Shown here in pieces: positions 1 to 9,566 of a DNA stretch of 64,000 bases (position 1 is its first letter; the number at the start of each line of letters is the position of its first letter). The stretch is from Terriglobus albidus (GTDB taxonomy: Bacteria > Acidobacteriota > Terriglobia > Terriglobales > Acidobacteriaceae). The notes under the pieces are model-generated. The model was not told the origin of the DNA. It ran no database searches and was given only the letters and a program-made list of their open reading frames with translations. The translations under genes and the position numbers were made by a program. The stretch lies in contig NZ_JAGTAS010000023.1 of NCBI RefSeq assembly GCF_025685425.1, forward strand, positions 1 through 64,000, in the 5' to 3' direction.

Positions 1-387
1 CCAGATTCCCACCGCCTCCACCACTACCTGAGACAAAAAAATGGCTCACATTCATAAACCTACCGAGCAAAAAGTGTTACCCATCTGCCCGGTCTAAACT
101 GTTACCTATCTTCCAGGCTGCACATGGCCCACAGACGGCGGCTTCAGCCGCTGAGGTCACTCTATCCATCCCGAATCTTCTCCGATACACGCCCTCAGCG
201 GCTGAAGCCGCTTCCTTATTAGGATTAGGCTGGTAATTGGGACGGCTTAAAGCCGTCCCCTTAAGCAAGGCATTCGCACCCTTCCGGTGCGAAATGGTCG
301 CGCTGTGCGCGCTACTTCTATTCCAACGTACGCGCCTTCAACGCCCATTCGCGCGAACCCAACGCCGATTCGATAAAATTTCGACGA
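1..387. repeat. Intergenic palindromic repeat block
   Basis: I see no credible gene before the sigma-factor start. The segment holds interspersed palindromic modules. A CGGCTTCAGCCGCTGAGG unit near 133-150 is repeated in inverted form near 192-211. It is followed by a GGGACGGC-ttaaa-GCCGTCCC hairpin near 239-258 and a TCGCACC..GGTGCGA hairpin near 269-293. The same modules recur near 27.5-27.75 kb and 51.48-51.66 kb, so this is a genome-wide repeat class and not a local gene remnant. Confidence 0.7.
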
Positions 388-1320
388 ATGACTGCACCTC
401 GTCCGGCCAAACTCGAAGCTGTGGAGATGGGACCCGAGACGTGGGAACTATCCGATAAAGTCCTGCGGCGGGTTGAGGTGGTAGTCCGGTCGGAGATGTC
501 GCGTTGGCGGGCGGCTCAGGCAGAAGATATGGAAGACGTCGTCTCCGACGCGGTCGCCTCAATTCTGGCCAAAACCGAAGATCAGAGGGAGCAGGTCGTC
601 GATCCCGAGGCATATGCTGCCGGCATCGCCCGGCGAATGTGCAGCGCGTGGCTGCGGCGACGTCATCCTGCGTTTCACCGGCTGCGGGCGCGCATGCGGT
701 ATCAGTTGCGGCAGGATCCCCGGTTCGCCCTCTGGCAGAACGCACAGTTCGAATGGGTCTGCGGCTGGCGCGAAGATGAAGGGAAAGACGCACCGCCTTC
801 CGGTGGGCTGGACGGTTTGGTTGTACCCGGGGATATAGCCACCGGCGAGGCGTTCGCCAGGATCTTCCGGCAGGCGGAGGCTCCTGTGCGGTTCAATGAG
901 CTCGCGCGGTTCTGCGCGGTGTTGTGGGGCGTGCGCGATGAGGCGGAGACAGTAGAAGAGGTGGACATCCCGTCGGACGCGGTCTCACCGGTCGCCGCGA
1001 TGCAGAGCCGTAGAGAGCTCCAGCGCCTGTGGGCTCAACTGCGTGAACTTCCCTCGCGTCAGGCAGCGGCATTGCTGCTGAATCTGCGCGCCGCAGATGG
1101 GGAGTGCGCAACCGCGATGCTGGTGCTGACGGGAACGGCGACGCTTCGCCAGATCGCGGCACTCACGGGAATCGATGCGGAAGAGTTTGCCGCGCTTTGG
1201 CGGCGCCTGCCGTTGAGCGATCTGGAGATCGCGGAGCGGATGGGCCTGACCCGGCAACAGGTAATTAATTTGAGGAAATGCGCGCGCGAGAGATTGCGGC
1301 GAAGGCTGGCACGGGAATAG
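388..1320 (+). CDS. Atypical sigma-70 family RNA polymerase sigma factor
   Basis: A 310-residue protein probably acting as a transcription initiation factor. An acidic helical segment around residues 46-63 (EDMEDVVSDAVASILAK) resembles sigma region 2. The C-terminus, residues 276-305, is a helix-turn-helix followed by a basic tail, as in sigma region 4, and a second HTH-like stretch lies near 250-272. It is much longer than a typical ECF factor (about 180-200 residues) because of a roughly 130-residue middle segment I do not recognise. No clear Shine-Dalgarno precedes the ATG, but an AT-rich TATA-like stretch lies about 15-20 bp upstream, so the message could be nearly leaderless. The next gene encodes a double zinc-finger membrane protein, a plausible anti-sigma partner. 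The family call is fairly firm and the subclass is unknown. Confidence 0.65.
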   Translation: MTAPRPAKLEAVEMGPETWELSDKVLRRVEVVVRSEMSRWRAAQAEDMEDVVSDAVASILAKTEDQREQVVDPEAYAAGIARRMCSAWLRRRHPAFHRLRARMRYQLRQDPRFALWQNAQFEWVCGWREDEGKDAPPSGGLDGLVVPGDIATGEAFARIFRQAEAPVRFNELARFCAVLWGVRDEAETVEEVDIPSDAVSPVAAMQSRRELQRLWAQLRELPSRQAAALLLNLRAADGECATAMLVLTGTATLRQIAALTGIDAEEFAALWRRLPLSDLEIAERMGLTRQQVINLRKCARERLRRRLARE

Positions 1321-1374
1321 TTTCGGTCGACAGTAATAAATGCAGGATTTGGAACCACAGGGAAGATAAGAACC

Positions 1375-2457
1375 ATGAACCATCCTTCGCAAAGCGCGCT
1401 CGCGGCCTTCCGCCGTGGCGACCTCGCGCCGTTGGAGTCGCTGGAGGTGAGCGATCACCTGCAGGAGTGCGAGTCGTGCCGCCACGCCGTCGGCCAGCCG
1501 GAGATTCCGGAAGATCTGCTGGGCGAGGATGGCGCCGTGCATCTCTCCGAGGATGAGATCGGCCTGGCCGCGATGGGCTTCAGCCACCTGACCCATGATG
1601 CAAAGACGCACCTCGAAGAGTGTGCGCAGTGCCGCGATGAGGTGAACAGCGTACTGCAGGCTGCTCCGGCTGCCGCCGCTGTAACCACTCCTATAGCGAA
1701 AAAGAAGCCTCTGCTCCCAACCTGGCTTCTGGCGGTTGCCGCGGCGGTGTCATTCGCCGCGGTGTTGATCGGTATTGCCGGACGTCACCGTACGCGCACG
1801 GGGGAGACGATTGCCTCGCTGCACGATGCCGGCGGTGAGTTGCAATTGCATGCGGATGGAAGCTTGGGCGTGCCCGGAGGTCTCTCTTCGGAGCAGACGG
1901 CGGTGTTGGCGGCAGTCCTGCAGGATCATCGTCTGCCCGCGCCGGGTGTGCCTGCGCTGCAGGCTGCCGCCGAAAGCAAGCTGCGTGGCGCGGCTGATGC
2001 AGAGAGCAGCTTTGCTCTGGTTGGCCCAGCCAATGAATATGCTCTGGCGCAGCCGGAGTTCCGCTGGCAGGCACTACCAGGAGCGACTGCGTATCGCGTC
2101 GAGATCTACAGCGAAGACTTCCAGCGTGTCGCCGGATCAGGCGTCTTGCAGGCAACTTCGTGGCGACCGGAGAAGCCGCTGGACTCAGGCAAAACCTACA
2201 CCTGGGTAGTGCGGGCGTCGACACCGAAGGGCGAGGTGCAGGCTCCTCGACCGCCGGCGGCAGAGGCGCGTTTCGTGACGATTCCGCAGGAGACGCAGGC
2301 GAAGATCGATGCAGCGAATCCGCAAGCGCATCTGTTATTGGCAGCACTGTATCGCAAGGCCGGTTTGACGCGGCTTGCAATGCAGCAGCTGGAGCAGCTC
2401 GCACGAGAGAATCCGAACTCCGACCTGCCCCGCGAACTGGAGAAGAGTTTGCAGTAA
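1375..2457 (+). CDS. Zinc-finger, single-pass membrane protein; putative anti-sigma factor
   Basis: A 360-residue protein. The cytoplasmic N-terminus carries two HxxxCxxC motifs (HLQECESC near residue 27 and HLEECAQC near residue 82), the signature of zf-HC2/ZAS anti-sigma domains. A hydrophobic segment at about 113-135 should be a single membrane span, which places the remaining 220 residues outside the cytoplasm. That part contains a fibronectin-III-like stretch around 220-305 (FRWQALPGATAYRVEIY) and a short TPR-like C-terminus. The gene begins 54 bp after the sigma-like gene on the same strand, so the two probably form one operon in which this protein senses an envelope signal and holds the sigma factor. 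The duplicated zinc motif is unusual. Function is inferred from motifs and position. Confidence 0.6.
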   Translation: MNHPSQSALAAFRRGDLAPLESLEVSDHLQECESCRHAVGQPEIPEDLLGEDGAVHLSEDEIGLAAMGFSHLTHDAKTHLEECAQCRDEVNSVLQAAPAAAAVTTPIAKKKPLLPTWLLAVAAAVSFAAVLIGIAGRHRTRTGETIASLHDAGGELQLHADGSLGVPGGLSSEQTAVLAAVLQDHRLPAPGVPALQAAAESKLRGAADAESSFALVGPANEYALAQPEFRWQALPGATAYRVEIYSEDFQRVAGSGVLQATSWRPEKPLDSGKTYTWVVRASTPKGEVQAPRPPAAEARFVTIPQETQAKIDAANPQAHLLLAALYRKAGLTRLAMQQLEQLARENPNSDLPRELEKSLQ

Positions 2458-2926
2458 CCCATGCACCGGTGCCGGGGTCCCCAACGAACTTTTGTTCGTT
2501 GGGGTGTTGTCCCTCCGGGACATGGGTATTCGAGCGAAGCTCGAACGGTTTTTGTTTGTCATTTCGCAGCGATAGCCGAGAAATCTGCTTCTCTCATTTT
2601 CTTCACCCGGGTGCCACACCTCGGGGGTCCCCGCCAGCTTTGCTGGCTGGGGTGAAAGCCTCACAACGTTAGGGTGGGCAGGAAGCCACCGAATTCTAGA
2701 GCGGGCTTTTTGAAGTCCCGGATCTTTTCCTGTCAGACAAAGAAAATAAAGCCTCGGCTCCCACCGTCGCGAACCAAGTCCACCGGAACCCCGCTTTGCA
2801 ATCGTCCGGGCATCCAGTTGCAGAGCAGTCCATTTTTACTGAGGTTTCATGCGGGACGGAAAAGCCCAAATCCAGTCTGGTAGATCGTTCAGCCCTCATT
2901 AAGGTTGTTCCACTAAAGTAGGTGAC
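2458..2926. repeat. Intergenic repeat block with perfect hairpins
   Basis: No gene is visible. A perfect 11-bp hairpin (CCCCAACGAAC / GTTCGTTGGGG, 2479-2504) lies 22 bp after the stop codon but has no T-tract, so it is a repeat more than a terminator. The identical hairpin recurs at 34390-34414. A fragment ending in an AAATCTGC-type motif (2551-2595) belongs to another dispersed family, also seen near 8.94, 14.04, 27.47, 36.43, 39.66 and 39.80 kb. The stretch 2605-2680 is nearly the reverse complement of 8850-8930. The promoter of RND system 1 should lie in the final 150 bp, but I could not assign it. Confidence 0.65.
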
Positions 2927-4264
2927 ATGATTCGAGTGTGTCGGGCAGGTGGCTACATGGTCAGTGCCGCCTTGCTGCTTTCTGTAGCGCCGGTAAGTCG
3001 GGCACAGGACCCGCAGCCGGAAAAGATCACGCTGACCGAGGCCATTCGCCGAGCACAGGCGAATGAACCGATTTTTGCCGCAGCCGTTGCGGCCGGGCGG
3101 TCCGCGAAGATTGACAGCTATCTGGCAAAGGCAGCGCTGCTGCCTTCAGCGACCTATCACAACCAGACGCTTTACACCCAGCCCAATGGCCAGACCAATC
3201 AGGGCGGACAGGCCGGAACGCAGGCATCGCCGATCTTCATCGCCAACAATGCTGTGCATGAGTACACCAGTCAGGCCGTAATCAACGAGACCATTGGTCT
3301 GAAGGGAATTGCCGACGCTCAGGTAGCGTCTGCCGTTGCGGCTCGCGCGCAGGCAGAAGCGGAGGTTGCGCGCCGCGGTCTGGTAAGTGCAGTCGTGAAC
3401 CTGTACTACATGGTCTACGTGGCTGCACGAAAGCAGACTCTTATGGAGGAAGCCCTGGCCGAGGCGCAGAACTTCGCTGAGATTACGCAGAAGCGTGAGG
3501 CCGGCCGCGAGGTGGCGCGCGCTGATGTGGTGAAGGCACAATTGCAATTGCAGGGCCGTCAGCGCGATATCGCCGATGCGAAGCTCGCCGCGGATAAGGC
3601 GCGGCTGGAGCTCGCCGTGCTGCTCTTTCCGGATCCGCGTACACCCTATGTAACGGACGCTCCTCAGAACCCGCCGGAGCTGCCGACGCGTGACGAGGTG
3701 AACAAGCTTGCCTCGACCAATAATCCTGAGATCCGCAGTGCGCTCGCTGACCTGGCGGCAGCCAACGCCAGTGTGCGTTCGGCCAGGGCTGGATATCTGC
3801 CCGACCTCGGTCTCAACTTCACCTATGGTCTCGACGCTCCACAGTTTGCCAAACATGGTCCGGATGGTGTGCGGAACCTTGGCTACTCCATCAGTGGAAC
3901 GCTGGATATTCCGGTGTGGGACTGGTTCTCAACGCAGAAGAGGATTCAGCAAAGCCAGATTCAGCGCAACGTCGCGAAGGTCGGTTTGACTTCGGCACAG
4001 CGCCGGCTGATCGCGAATCTGGAAGAGAGTTATGCCGAAGCCGCGGCGGCGCGCAATCAGCTGGCGCTGCTGGAGCAAAGCGCACAGACGGCAGCCGAAA
4101 GTCTTCGGCTGACACGGCTGCGGTATGCGGCGGGTGAGTCCACGGTGCTGGAGGTCGTCGATGCGCAGAACGCTTTGCTTACCGCTCAGACGGCCCAGGC
4201 CGACGGTGTTGTGCGCTATGAGAGCGCATTGTCCGCACTTCAGATCCTGACAGGAACCCTGTAA
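2927..4264 (+). CDS. TolC-family outer membrane efflux protein (RND system 1)
   Basis: A 445-residue outer membrane factor that would form the trimeric exit duct of a tripartite RND pump. It has a signal peptide ending near residue 26 (SRAQ), then the two-fold internal repeat of long helices typical of OEP/TolC proteins, with the first repeat opening KITLTEAIRRAQANEP. The C-terminal part shows the usual LRYAAGESTVLEVVDAQNAL helix, found in nearly all members. Length is normal. It is the first gene of an operon: its TAA overlaps the ATG of the adaptor gene by one base. The order OMF-adaptor-permease differs from systems 2 and 3. Its substrate cannot be read from the sequence. Confidence 0.88.
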   Translation: MIRVCRAGGYMVSAALLLSVAPVSRAQDPQPEKITLTEAIRRAQANEPIFAAAVAAGRSAKIDSYLAKAALLPSATYHNQTLYTQPNGQTNQGGQAGTQASPIFIANNAVHEYTSQAVINETIGLKGIADAQVASAVAARAQAEAEVARRGLVSAVVNLYYMVYVAARKQTLMEEALAEAQNFAEITQKREAGREVARADVVKAQLQLQGRQRDIADAKLAADKARLELAVLLFPDPRTPYVTDAPQNPPELPTRDEVNKLASTNNPEIRSALADLAAANASVRSARAGYLPDLGLNFTYGLDAPQFAKHGPDGVRNLGYSISGTLDIPVWDWFSTQKRIQQSQIQRNVAKVGLTSAQRRLIANLEESYAEAAAARNQLALLEQSAQTAAESLRLTRLRYAAGESTVLEVVDAQNALLTAQTAQADGVVRYESALSALQILTGTL

Positions 4265-5562
4265 TGAAGAACACGGCACGATTGTTTGAGAACACATCAC
4301 GAACGCTGGCATGGGCCGGGTGCATTCCGGTGCTGGCGATGACCGTTACCCTGAGCCTTGGCGGTTGTAAGAATAAGGCTGCCGATGCCGAAGCGCAGAC
4401 TCTGGTGGCGGTAGAAGCAGAGAAGCCGGAAACGGGAGAGATCTCCGAGCGCATCATGGCCGACGCCACGCTTTCACCGCTTTCCCAGGCGGCGATCTCG
4501 CCCAAGATCTCCGCGCCGGTAAAGACCTTCTACGTACAGCGTGGATCAAAGGTGAAAGAGGGTCAGTTGCTAGCCGTACTGGAGAACCGTGATCTGGCGG
4601 CGCAGGCGCTCGATACCAAGGGACAGTTCACCTCCGCGCAGGCAACCTACGAGATGCAGACTAAGTCGCAGGTGCCCGAGGATGCCGCCAAGGCAGAGCT
4701 GGATGTGGCCCAGGCGCAGGCACAGCTCAAGCTGCAACAGGAGATTGTTGCAGCGCGCAAAAAGCTCTTCGAAGAGGGAGCAATTCCGGGCCGCGACTAT
4801 GACACTGCGGTTGCTGCCTTGGTGCAGTCCCAGGCCGCGTATGACGTCGCGGCCAACCATCTGAACTCGGTGAAGAAGGTAAACCGCACCGCTTCGTTGA
4901 AGTCGGCTGAGGGACAGCTTTCGTCGGCGGAGGGCAAGTACCAGGCCGCCGCTGCACAGGTCTCCTACTCGGAGATTCGTAGCCCCATCTCCGGCGTGGT
5001 GACCGATCGTCCTCTCTTTCCCGGCGAGACGGTAACCGCGGGTTCTCCGCTGATTACGGTCATGGATACCTCAGCGCTGATCGCCAAGGTGCATCTCGCG
5101 CAGATCGTGGTGCAGCGTCTGGCTCTGGGCAATGAAGCGCAGATCATGATTCCGGGTGTGACCGACCCCGTGCCTGCGAAGGTGACGCTTATCAGTCCCG
5201 CGGTCGATCCGGGCAGCACAACCGTCGAAGTATGGCTGCGTGTCGACAACGCGGCCGGAAAGTATAAGGCGGGTACGCCGGTACGGGTCGCGATTGCAGG
5301 CCGCTCGGTTCCCCAGGCCGTAAAGGTTCCTGTAGCAGCGGTGATCACAGCACAGGATGGTGGGAAATCCGTAATGGTGGTCAAGGCCGACAGCACCGCG
5401 CACAAGGTGAAGGTACAGACCGGTATTACCGATGGCGAGGACATACAGATCACGCAGGGCTTGAACGGTTCAGAGACCGTCGTCACCAACGGAGCCTATG
5501 CGCTGGAAGAGGGCACCAAGGTAAAGATCGGCAAAGCGGATGAGGGAGACGAGAAGGAATGA
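4264..5562 (+). CDS. RND periplasmic adaptor, lipoprotein-type (RND system 1)
   Basis: A 432-residue membrane fusion protein linking the inner-membrane permease to TolC. A hydrophobic leader is followed by LSLGGC, a plausible lipobox with the modified Cys near residue 35. The barrel-sandwich half-motif VKTFYVQRGSKVKEGQLLA (around residues 88-106) is followed by a long alpha-helical hairpin rich in Ala/Gln (about 110-230), the second lipoyl half (YSEIRSPISGVVTDR) and the beta-barrel and membrane-proximal domains. The helical hairpin is long for a drug-pump adaptor. The gene overlaps the upstream OMF by one base and the downstream permease by an ATGA, so the three are translationally coupled. 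Confidence 0.87.
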   Translation: MKNTARLFENTSRTLAWAGCIPVLAMTVTLSLGGCKNKAADAEAQTLVAVEAEKPETGEISERIMADATLSPLSQAAISPKISAPVKTFYVQRGSKVKEGQLLAVLENRDLAAQALDTKGQFTSAQATYEMQTKSQVPEDAAKAELDVAQAQAQLKLQQEIVAARKKLFEEGAIPGRDYDTAVAALVQSQAAYDVAANHLNSVKKVNRTASLKSAEGQLSSAEGKYQAAAAQVSYSEIRSPISGVVTDRPLFPGETVTAGSPLITVMDTSALIAKVHLAQIVVQRLALGNEAQIMIPGVTDPVPAKVTLISPAVDPGSTTVEVWLRVDNAAGKYKAGTPVRVAIAGRSVPQAVKVPVAAVITAQDGGKSVMVVKADSTAHKVKVQTGITDGEDIQITQGLNGSETVVTNGAYALEEGTKVKIGKADEGDEKE

Positions 5563-8500
5563 GCTCCGAACAGGAAAAGCCGTTCTGGCTTGAGCGGTAT
5601 CGCTCGTCGATCTTTTTCTTTCTGATCGTGCTGTCGCTGGCCGGTATCTATGCTTCACAGAAGGTGCCGATCAGTGTCTTTCCGGAGACAAACTTTCCGC
5701 GTGTCGTAATCGGCGTAGACAACGGCGTCATGCCGGTGGAACAGATGCAGGTCACCATCACCAAGCCAATTGAGGACGCGATGAATGCGGTCCCGGGTCT
5801 GGCGACCGTACGTTCCAACACCAGCCGCGGATCGGCTGAGGTGAGCCTGTTCTTCGACTGGAACATGGATATGTTCCGCACGTTGCAACTCGTAGATGCG
5901 GCGCTGAGCAAGGTGCGGCAGACACTGCCGGCAACGGCCGTCATTACCACCAATCGTCTGACCTTTGCCACCTTTCCCATCATCGGCTATAGCCTCACCT
6001 CCGATACGTTGTCGCAGACCGAGCTGTGGGAGCTGGCAACCTATACGTTGAAGCCGCCGTTGAACCGTGTGGCCGGCGTCAGTATGGTCACGGTGCAGGG
6101 CGGTAAGGTGCCGGAGTTCCACATCGTTCCCAACATGGCGCGGCTGCAGGCGACCAACGTCACCATCCTGGATATCGTGAATGCGGTGCAGGCCTCGAAC
6201 ATCGTCGACTCACCTGGACTGTATGAGGAGAACCATCAGCTCATCCTCGGCCTGGTTGGAGCGCAGGCGCATGATGCTGACCAGCTTGGGCGCCTGGTGG
6301 TGAAGGCGACTGCCAGCGGAGCCGCAGTGCGTGTGAGCGATGTCGCGACGGTGCAGCCGGGTGTGTTGCCCGTGTATACAACGGTAACGGCCGACAACCG
6401 AGCTGCAGTGTTGATGAACATCACGCGGCAGCCTGCGAGCAATACGGTTGCAGTAGCTGATGCTGTGGCTGCACAGGTAGAGCAGTTGAAGAAGAACCTG
6501 CCGGCCGGCGTGCAGATGAAGCTCTACTACGACCAGGCAGAGCTGGTGCGCGAGAGCATCCGCAGCGTGCGCGACGCCATCATGATTGGCCTGCTGCTGG
6601 CCTGCGTGATTCTGTTCCTCTTCCTTGGAGATTGGAGTTCGTCACTGGTAGCCGGTCTGGTGATTCCGGTGACCGTCGCGATCACGGTGCTGGTGCTGTG
6701 GGCCATTGGCCAAAGCTTCAACCTCATGACGCTGGGCGGTCTGGCGGCAGCCATCGGCCTGGTGATCGATGATGCGATCGTGGTGGTGGAGAATATCGTG
6801 CTGCACCGCGATACCGGCGAGTCGCGAGCCAGCGCCGCGCGGCTTGCGCTGAAGGAGATCTCCGCTCCGCTGGTGGGCTCCACCATTACGCCCGTCGTCG
6901 TTTTTCTCCCACTCGTCTCGGTCACGGGTGTGACGGGAAGCTTCTTCCGCGCTCTCGCTATCACGATGACGGTGGCGCTGCTGACCTCACTGCTCCTGGC
7001 TGTTACGTGGACTCCGGCGCTTAGCCTGGCTTTGTTGCGCGATCGTAAGAACGGCCAGGAAGAGAAGCGTCACGAAGAGCATCACGGCAAGCTGATGACG
7101 CGTGTCATTGCTGCGCATCACCGTGTGCTGACATGGTCGCTCGCACGTCCTGCGATGCTGTTGGCCATCTGCGGCCTGCTCGTGGTGGGCACGTACGCCG
7201 GCTATCGCGCCCTGGGTTCTGACCTGTTGCCGGAGATGGATGAGGGCGGCTTCATCCTGGACTACATCATGCCCGCGGGCAGTTCATTGACCGAGACGAA
7301 TCGAGTACTGGAGCATGTGAACCGCATCCTGCACTCCATGCCGGAGGTGGAGAGCACCTCACGGCGCACCGGCCTCCAAATGGGATTGGCCGCGGTGACG
7401 GAGGCGAACACGGGCGACATGACCGTGAAGCTGAAGAAGAACCGGGACCGCGGCATCGACGAGGTGATTGCCGATGCACGCGCTCAGATCAAGAAGGCTG
7501 AGCCGGAGCTGGATGTGGAGTTCATCCAGGTGCTGCAGGACATGATCAACGATCTGTCGAATGCGCCGGAGCCGATCCAGATCAAGCTCTTCTGCGATAA
7601 CTTCGCCGTGCTGGACGATGTTGCGCCGCGTGTTGGCGACGCCATCAGTAAGATTCCCGGTGTTGTCAGCGTGGAGAATGGCATCGAGAATACGATCAGC
7701 GGTTCCGGAACCAACTTTCAGGTCGATCCGGTTGTGGCCGCCCGCCTGGGATTCACGCCGCAGGAGGTTGCTGAAGACGCGACCTCGATCCTCGATGGTG
7801 TGAACACGACCGATCCGCTGATCGCGAACGGCAGGCCATACACCATCCGTGTGCGCCTGGGCGACGAGACTCGCAGGTCGCTGGATACGATGCAGAACAC
7901 GGTCTTCAACAGCGCAACCGGCAAACTGGCCACACTCGGATCGTTGGCGCAGGTGACGCAGCTTCCGCCCCAGAACCAGATCCGGCGCGAGAACCTGCAA
8001 CGACTCGTCGTGGTGACAGCACAGCTTGAAGGGACAGATCTCGGCAGCGCCATCGCACGCGTGCGGGAGACGGTCGATGCCATGCATCTGCCGTCGTCCG
8101 TGCGTATCGAGTACGGCGGAACCTACCAGGAACAGCAGCAGTCGTTCCATCAATTGCTGCAGGTGTTGCTGCTCTCGCTCGCACTGGTCTTCGGTGTGTT
8201 GCTGATGGAGTTCCGCAATCTGTATGCGCCGATCGCCATTCTGACTTCTTCCGTTCTATCGATCTCGGGTGTAGTGCTGGCGCTGCTGGTGACGAAGACG
8301 ACCTTCAATGTCGCCTCGTTCATGGGCTTGATCATGGTCATCGGCATCGTGGCGAAGAACGGCATCCTGCTGCTCGATGCCGACGAACGCTACCGCCGCG
8401 AAGGCGGCTCGCCCTATGACGCGATGCTGCACGCGGCACAGCGCCGGCTGCGTCCGATCCTGATGACAGCGACAGCAGCGATCTGTGGCATGCTGCCGCT

Positions 8501-8657
8501 GGCCTTCGCACTGGGCTCGGGCTCGCAGATGCTGCAGCCGCTGGCGATTTCAGTGATTGGCGGCCTGGTGATCTCGATGCTGTTGAGCTTGATCGTGACA
8601 CCAGTGGTCTATTACCTGCTAACCGCGCATCGTCATGAAGAGGCAGCGCAGGCTTAG
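5559..8657 (+). CDS. RND efflux permease, HAE-like (RND system 1)
   Basis: A 1032-residue inner-membrane proton/substrate antiporter with the duplicated 6+6 transmembrane architecture and two large periplasmic loops. TM4 carries [14 protein letters not shown], whose paired Asp residues form the proton relay, and TM10 carries GIVAKNGILLLDAD with the relay Lys. The tandem DD is typical of hydrophobe/amphiphile exporters. Overall similarity in this kind of protein is nevertheless often annotated CusA/CzcA-like, so a metal or solvent substrate is possible. The N-terminus is longer and more polar (SSEQEKPFWLERY) than usual. It is the last gene of the three-gene operon, and no dedicated regulator lies next to it. 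Confidence 0.88.
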   Translation: MSSEQEKPFWLERYRSSIFFFLIVLSLAGIYASQKVPISVFPETNFPRVVIGVDNGVMPVEQMQVTITKPIEDAMNAVPGLATVRSNTSRGSAEVSLFFDWNMDMFRTLQLVDAALSKVRQTLPATAVITTNRLTFATFPIIGYSLTSDTLSQTELWELATYTLKPPLNRVAGVSMVTVQGGKVPEFHIVPNMARLQATNVTILDIVNAVQASNIVDSPGLYEENHQLILGLVGAQAHDADQLGRLVVKATASGAAVRVSDVATVQPGVLPVYTTVTADNRAAVLMNITRQPASNTVAVADAVAAQVEQLKKNLPAGVQMKLYYDQAELVRESIRSVRDAIMIGLLLACVILFLFLGDWSSSLVAGLVIPVTVAITVLVLWAIGQSFNLMTLGGLAAAIGLVIDDAIVVVENIVLHRDTGESRASAARLALKEISAPLVGSTITPVVVFLPLVSVTGVTGSFFRALAITMTVALLTSLLLAVTWTPALSLALLRDRKNGQEEKRHEEHHGKLMTRVIAAHHRVLTWSLARPAMLLAICGLLVVGTYAGYRALGSDLLPEMDEGGFILDYIMPAGSSLTETNRVLEHVNRILHSMPEVESTSRRTGLQMGLAAVTEANTGDMTVKLKKNRDRGIDEVIADARAQIKKAEPELDVEFIQVLQDMINDLSNAPEPIQIKLFCDNFAVLDDVAPRVGDAISKIPGVVSVENGIENTISGSGTNFQVDPVVAARLGFTPQEVAEDATSILDGVNTTDPLIANGRPYTIRVRLGDETRRSLDTMQNTVFNSATGKLATLGSLAQVTQLPPQNQIRRENLQRLVVVTAQLEGTDLGSAIARVRETVDAMHLPSSVRIEYGGTYQEQQQSFHQLLQVLLLSLALVFGVLLMEFRNLYAPIAILTSSVLSISGVVLALLVTKTTFNVASFMGLIMVIGIVAKNGILLLDADERYRREGGSPYDAMLHAAQRRLRPILMTATAAICGMLPLAFALGSGSQMLQPLAISVIGGLVISMLLSLIVTPVVYYLLTAHRHEEAAQA

Positions 8658-9025
8658 AGTAGCGATACACTGGGTTCCCCATGTCCGGGGGTGGTGTCCC
8701 TCGGGGGCATTCGCGCTCCGCGCGAATCGGTGGCGTCTCCGATTAAAGCGCTGAAGGCGCGTTCTATACCAGCCTGGGGCAACGCCCCAGGTATCAGGCC
8801 GAAAGGATGAAGAAGGGCTGAAGGCCCGCTCTATAAATCCGTCGCTTCCTTACCCACCCTAACGTTGTGAGGCTTTCACCCCTGCCAGCAAAGCTGGCTG
8901 GGGACCCCGATGTGGGGCACCCGGGCTGGGATAGATGGTAAAAGCAGATTTCTCCTCCCTTCGGTCGCTGCGAAATGACAAACGAAAGACATGCCGTGCA
9001 CCACGACATCTACAATAGACATACG
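8658..9025. repeat. Intergenic repeat block
   Basis: The block contains a module shared almost base for base with 34455-34500 (AGCGCTGAAGGCGCGTTCTA followed by a CCTGGGGCAACGCCCCAGG hairpin), a module antisense to 2605-2680, and an AAATGACAAAC-type repeat (8941-8988). The last of these contains an in-frame ATG that would wrongly extend the thioredoxin gene. I see no gene here. Confidence 0.65.
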
Positions 9026-9517
9026 ATGAAACTCCTTCGTTTGGCAGTTCTCGCAGCCCTCACATTCGCTTCCGCGCAGCCGTTTTTTGCGGACCCCTTG
9101 CCGGTGGGCAAGATGGCTCCCGCACTTTCGGTCGCTTCGGAGTCCGGGCAGACCATCAACCTGTCGCAGTACAAGGGCAAGGTGATTCTGCTCAACTTCT
9201 GGGCGACGTGGTGTGCTCCGTGTCGAGTCGAGATGCCGTGGTTCGAAGAGTTTTCGCAGAAGTACAAGGACAAGGGATTTGTAGTCCTTGGTGTCTCCAT
9301 GGATGAAGGTGGATGGAAGGTTGCCGGGCCGGTCGCCCGCAAACTGAAGGTCACCTATCCCATGGGTGTGAACAAGGGGAAGTCCGCTGCGGCGTATGGC
9401 ATCACGGATGCCTTGCCAGTTACCTATCTGATCGACCGCACGGGAAAGATCCGTGCAGTGAAACAGGGCTTCGGCAACAAGGAAGACTTCGAGAAGACAA
9501 TCCAGTCACTTCTGTAG
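9026..9517 (+). CDS. TlpA/ResA-like thioredoxin-fold protein, exported
   Basis: A 163-residue periplasmic disulfide oxidoreductase. A signal peptide (MKLLRLAVLAALTFASA, cleavage near FFA-DP) is followed by the thioredoxin fold with active site WATWCAPCR (Cys near 68 and 71) and the cis-Pro segment DALPVTYLIDR. Family members reduce disulfides of apocytochrome c or other exported proteins. Which partner is served here is unknown, since no cytochrome-maturation gene is close. I chose the ATG directly before the leader. An earlier in-frame ATG lies in a dispersed repeat and would bury the leader behind 17 polar residues. A strong intrinsic terminator follows the stop, so the gene is monocistronic. 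Confidence 0.85.
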   Translation: MKLLRLAVLAALTFASAQPFFADPLPVGKMAPALSVASESGQTINLSQYKGKVILLNFWATWCAPCRVEMPWFEEFSQKYKDKGFVVLGVSMDEGGWKVAGPVARKLKVTYPMGVNKGKSAAAYGITDALPVTYLIDRTGKIRAVKQGFGNKEDFEKTIQSLL

Positions 9518-9533
9518 GAACACAAGGAAGAAG

Positions 9534-9566
9534 GCCGGTCTGCATTGCAGACCGGCTTTTTGTTTT
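9534..9566 (+). terminator. Rho-independent terminator of the TlpA-like gene
   Basis: A perfect 10-bp stem (GCCGGTCTGC / GCAGACCGGC) with a 3-base loop is followed by TTTTTGTTTT, starting 17 bp after the stop codon. It is a textbook intrinsic terminator. Confidence 0.9.

Noticed and set aside
388-793. Long overlapping frames on both strands in the GC-rich genes
   Set aside because: They are antisense or alternative-frame shadows with Arg/Pro/Ser-rich composition and no homologous motifs.
2479-2504. CCCCAACGAAC hairpin as a terminator
   Set aside because: It has no T-tract and an identical copy occurs far away at 34390. I regard it as a repeat.
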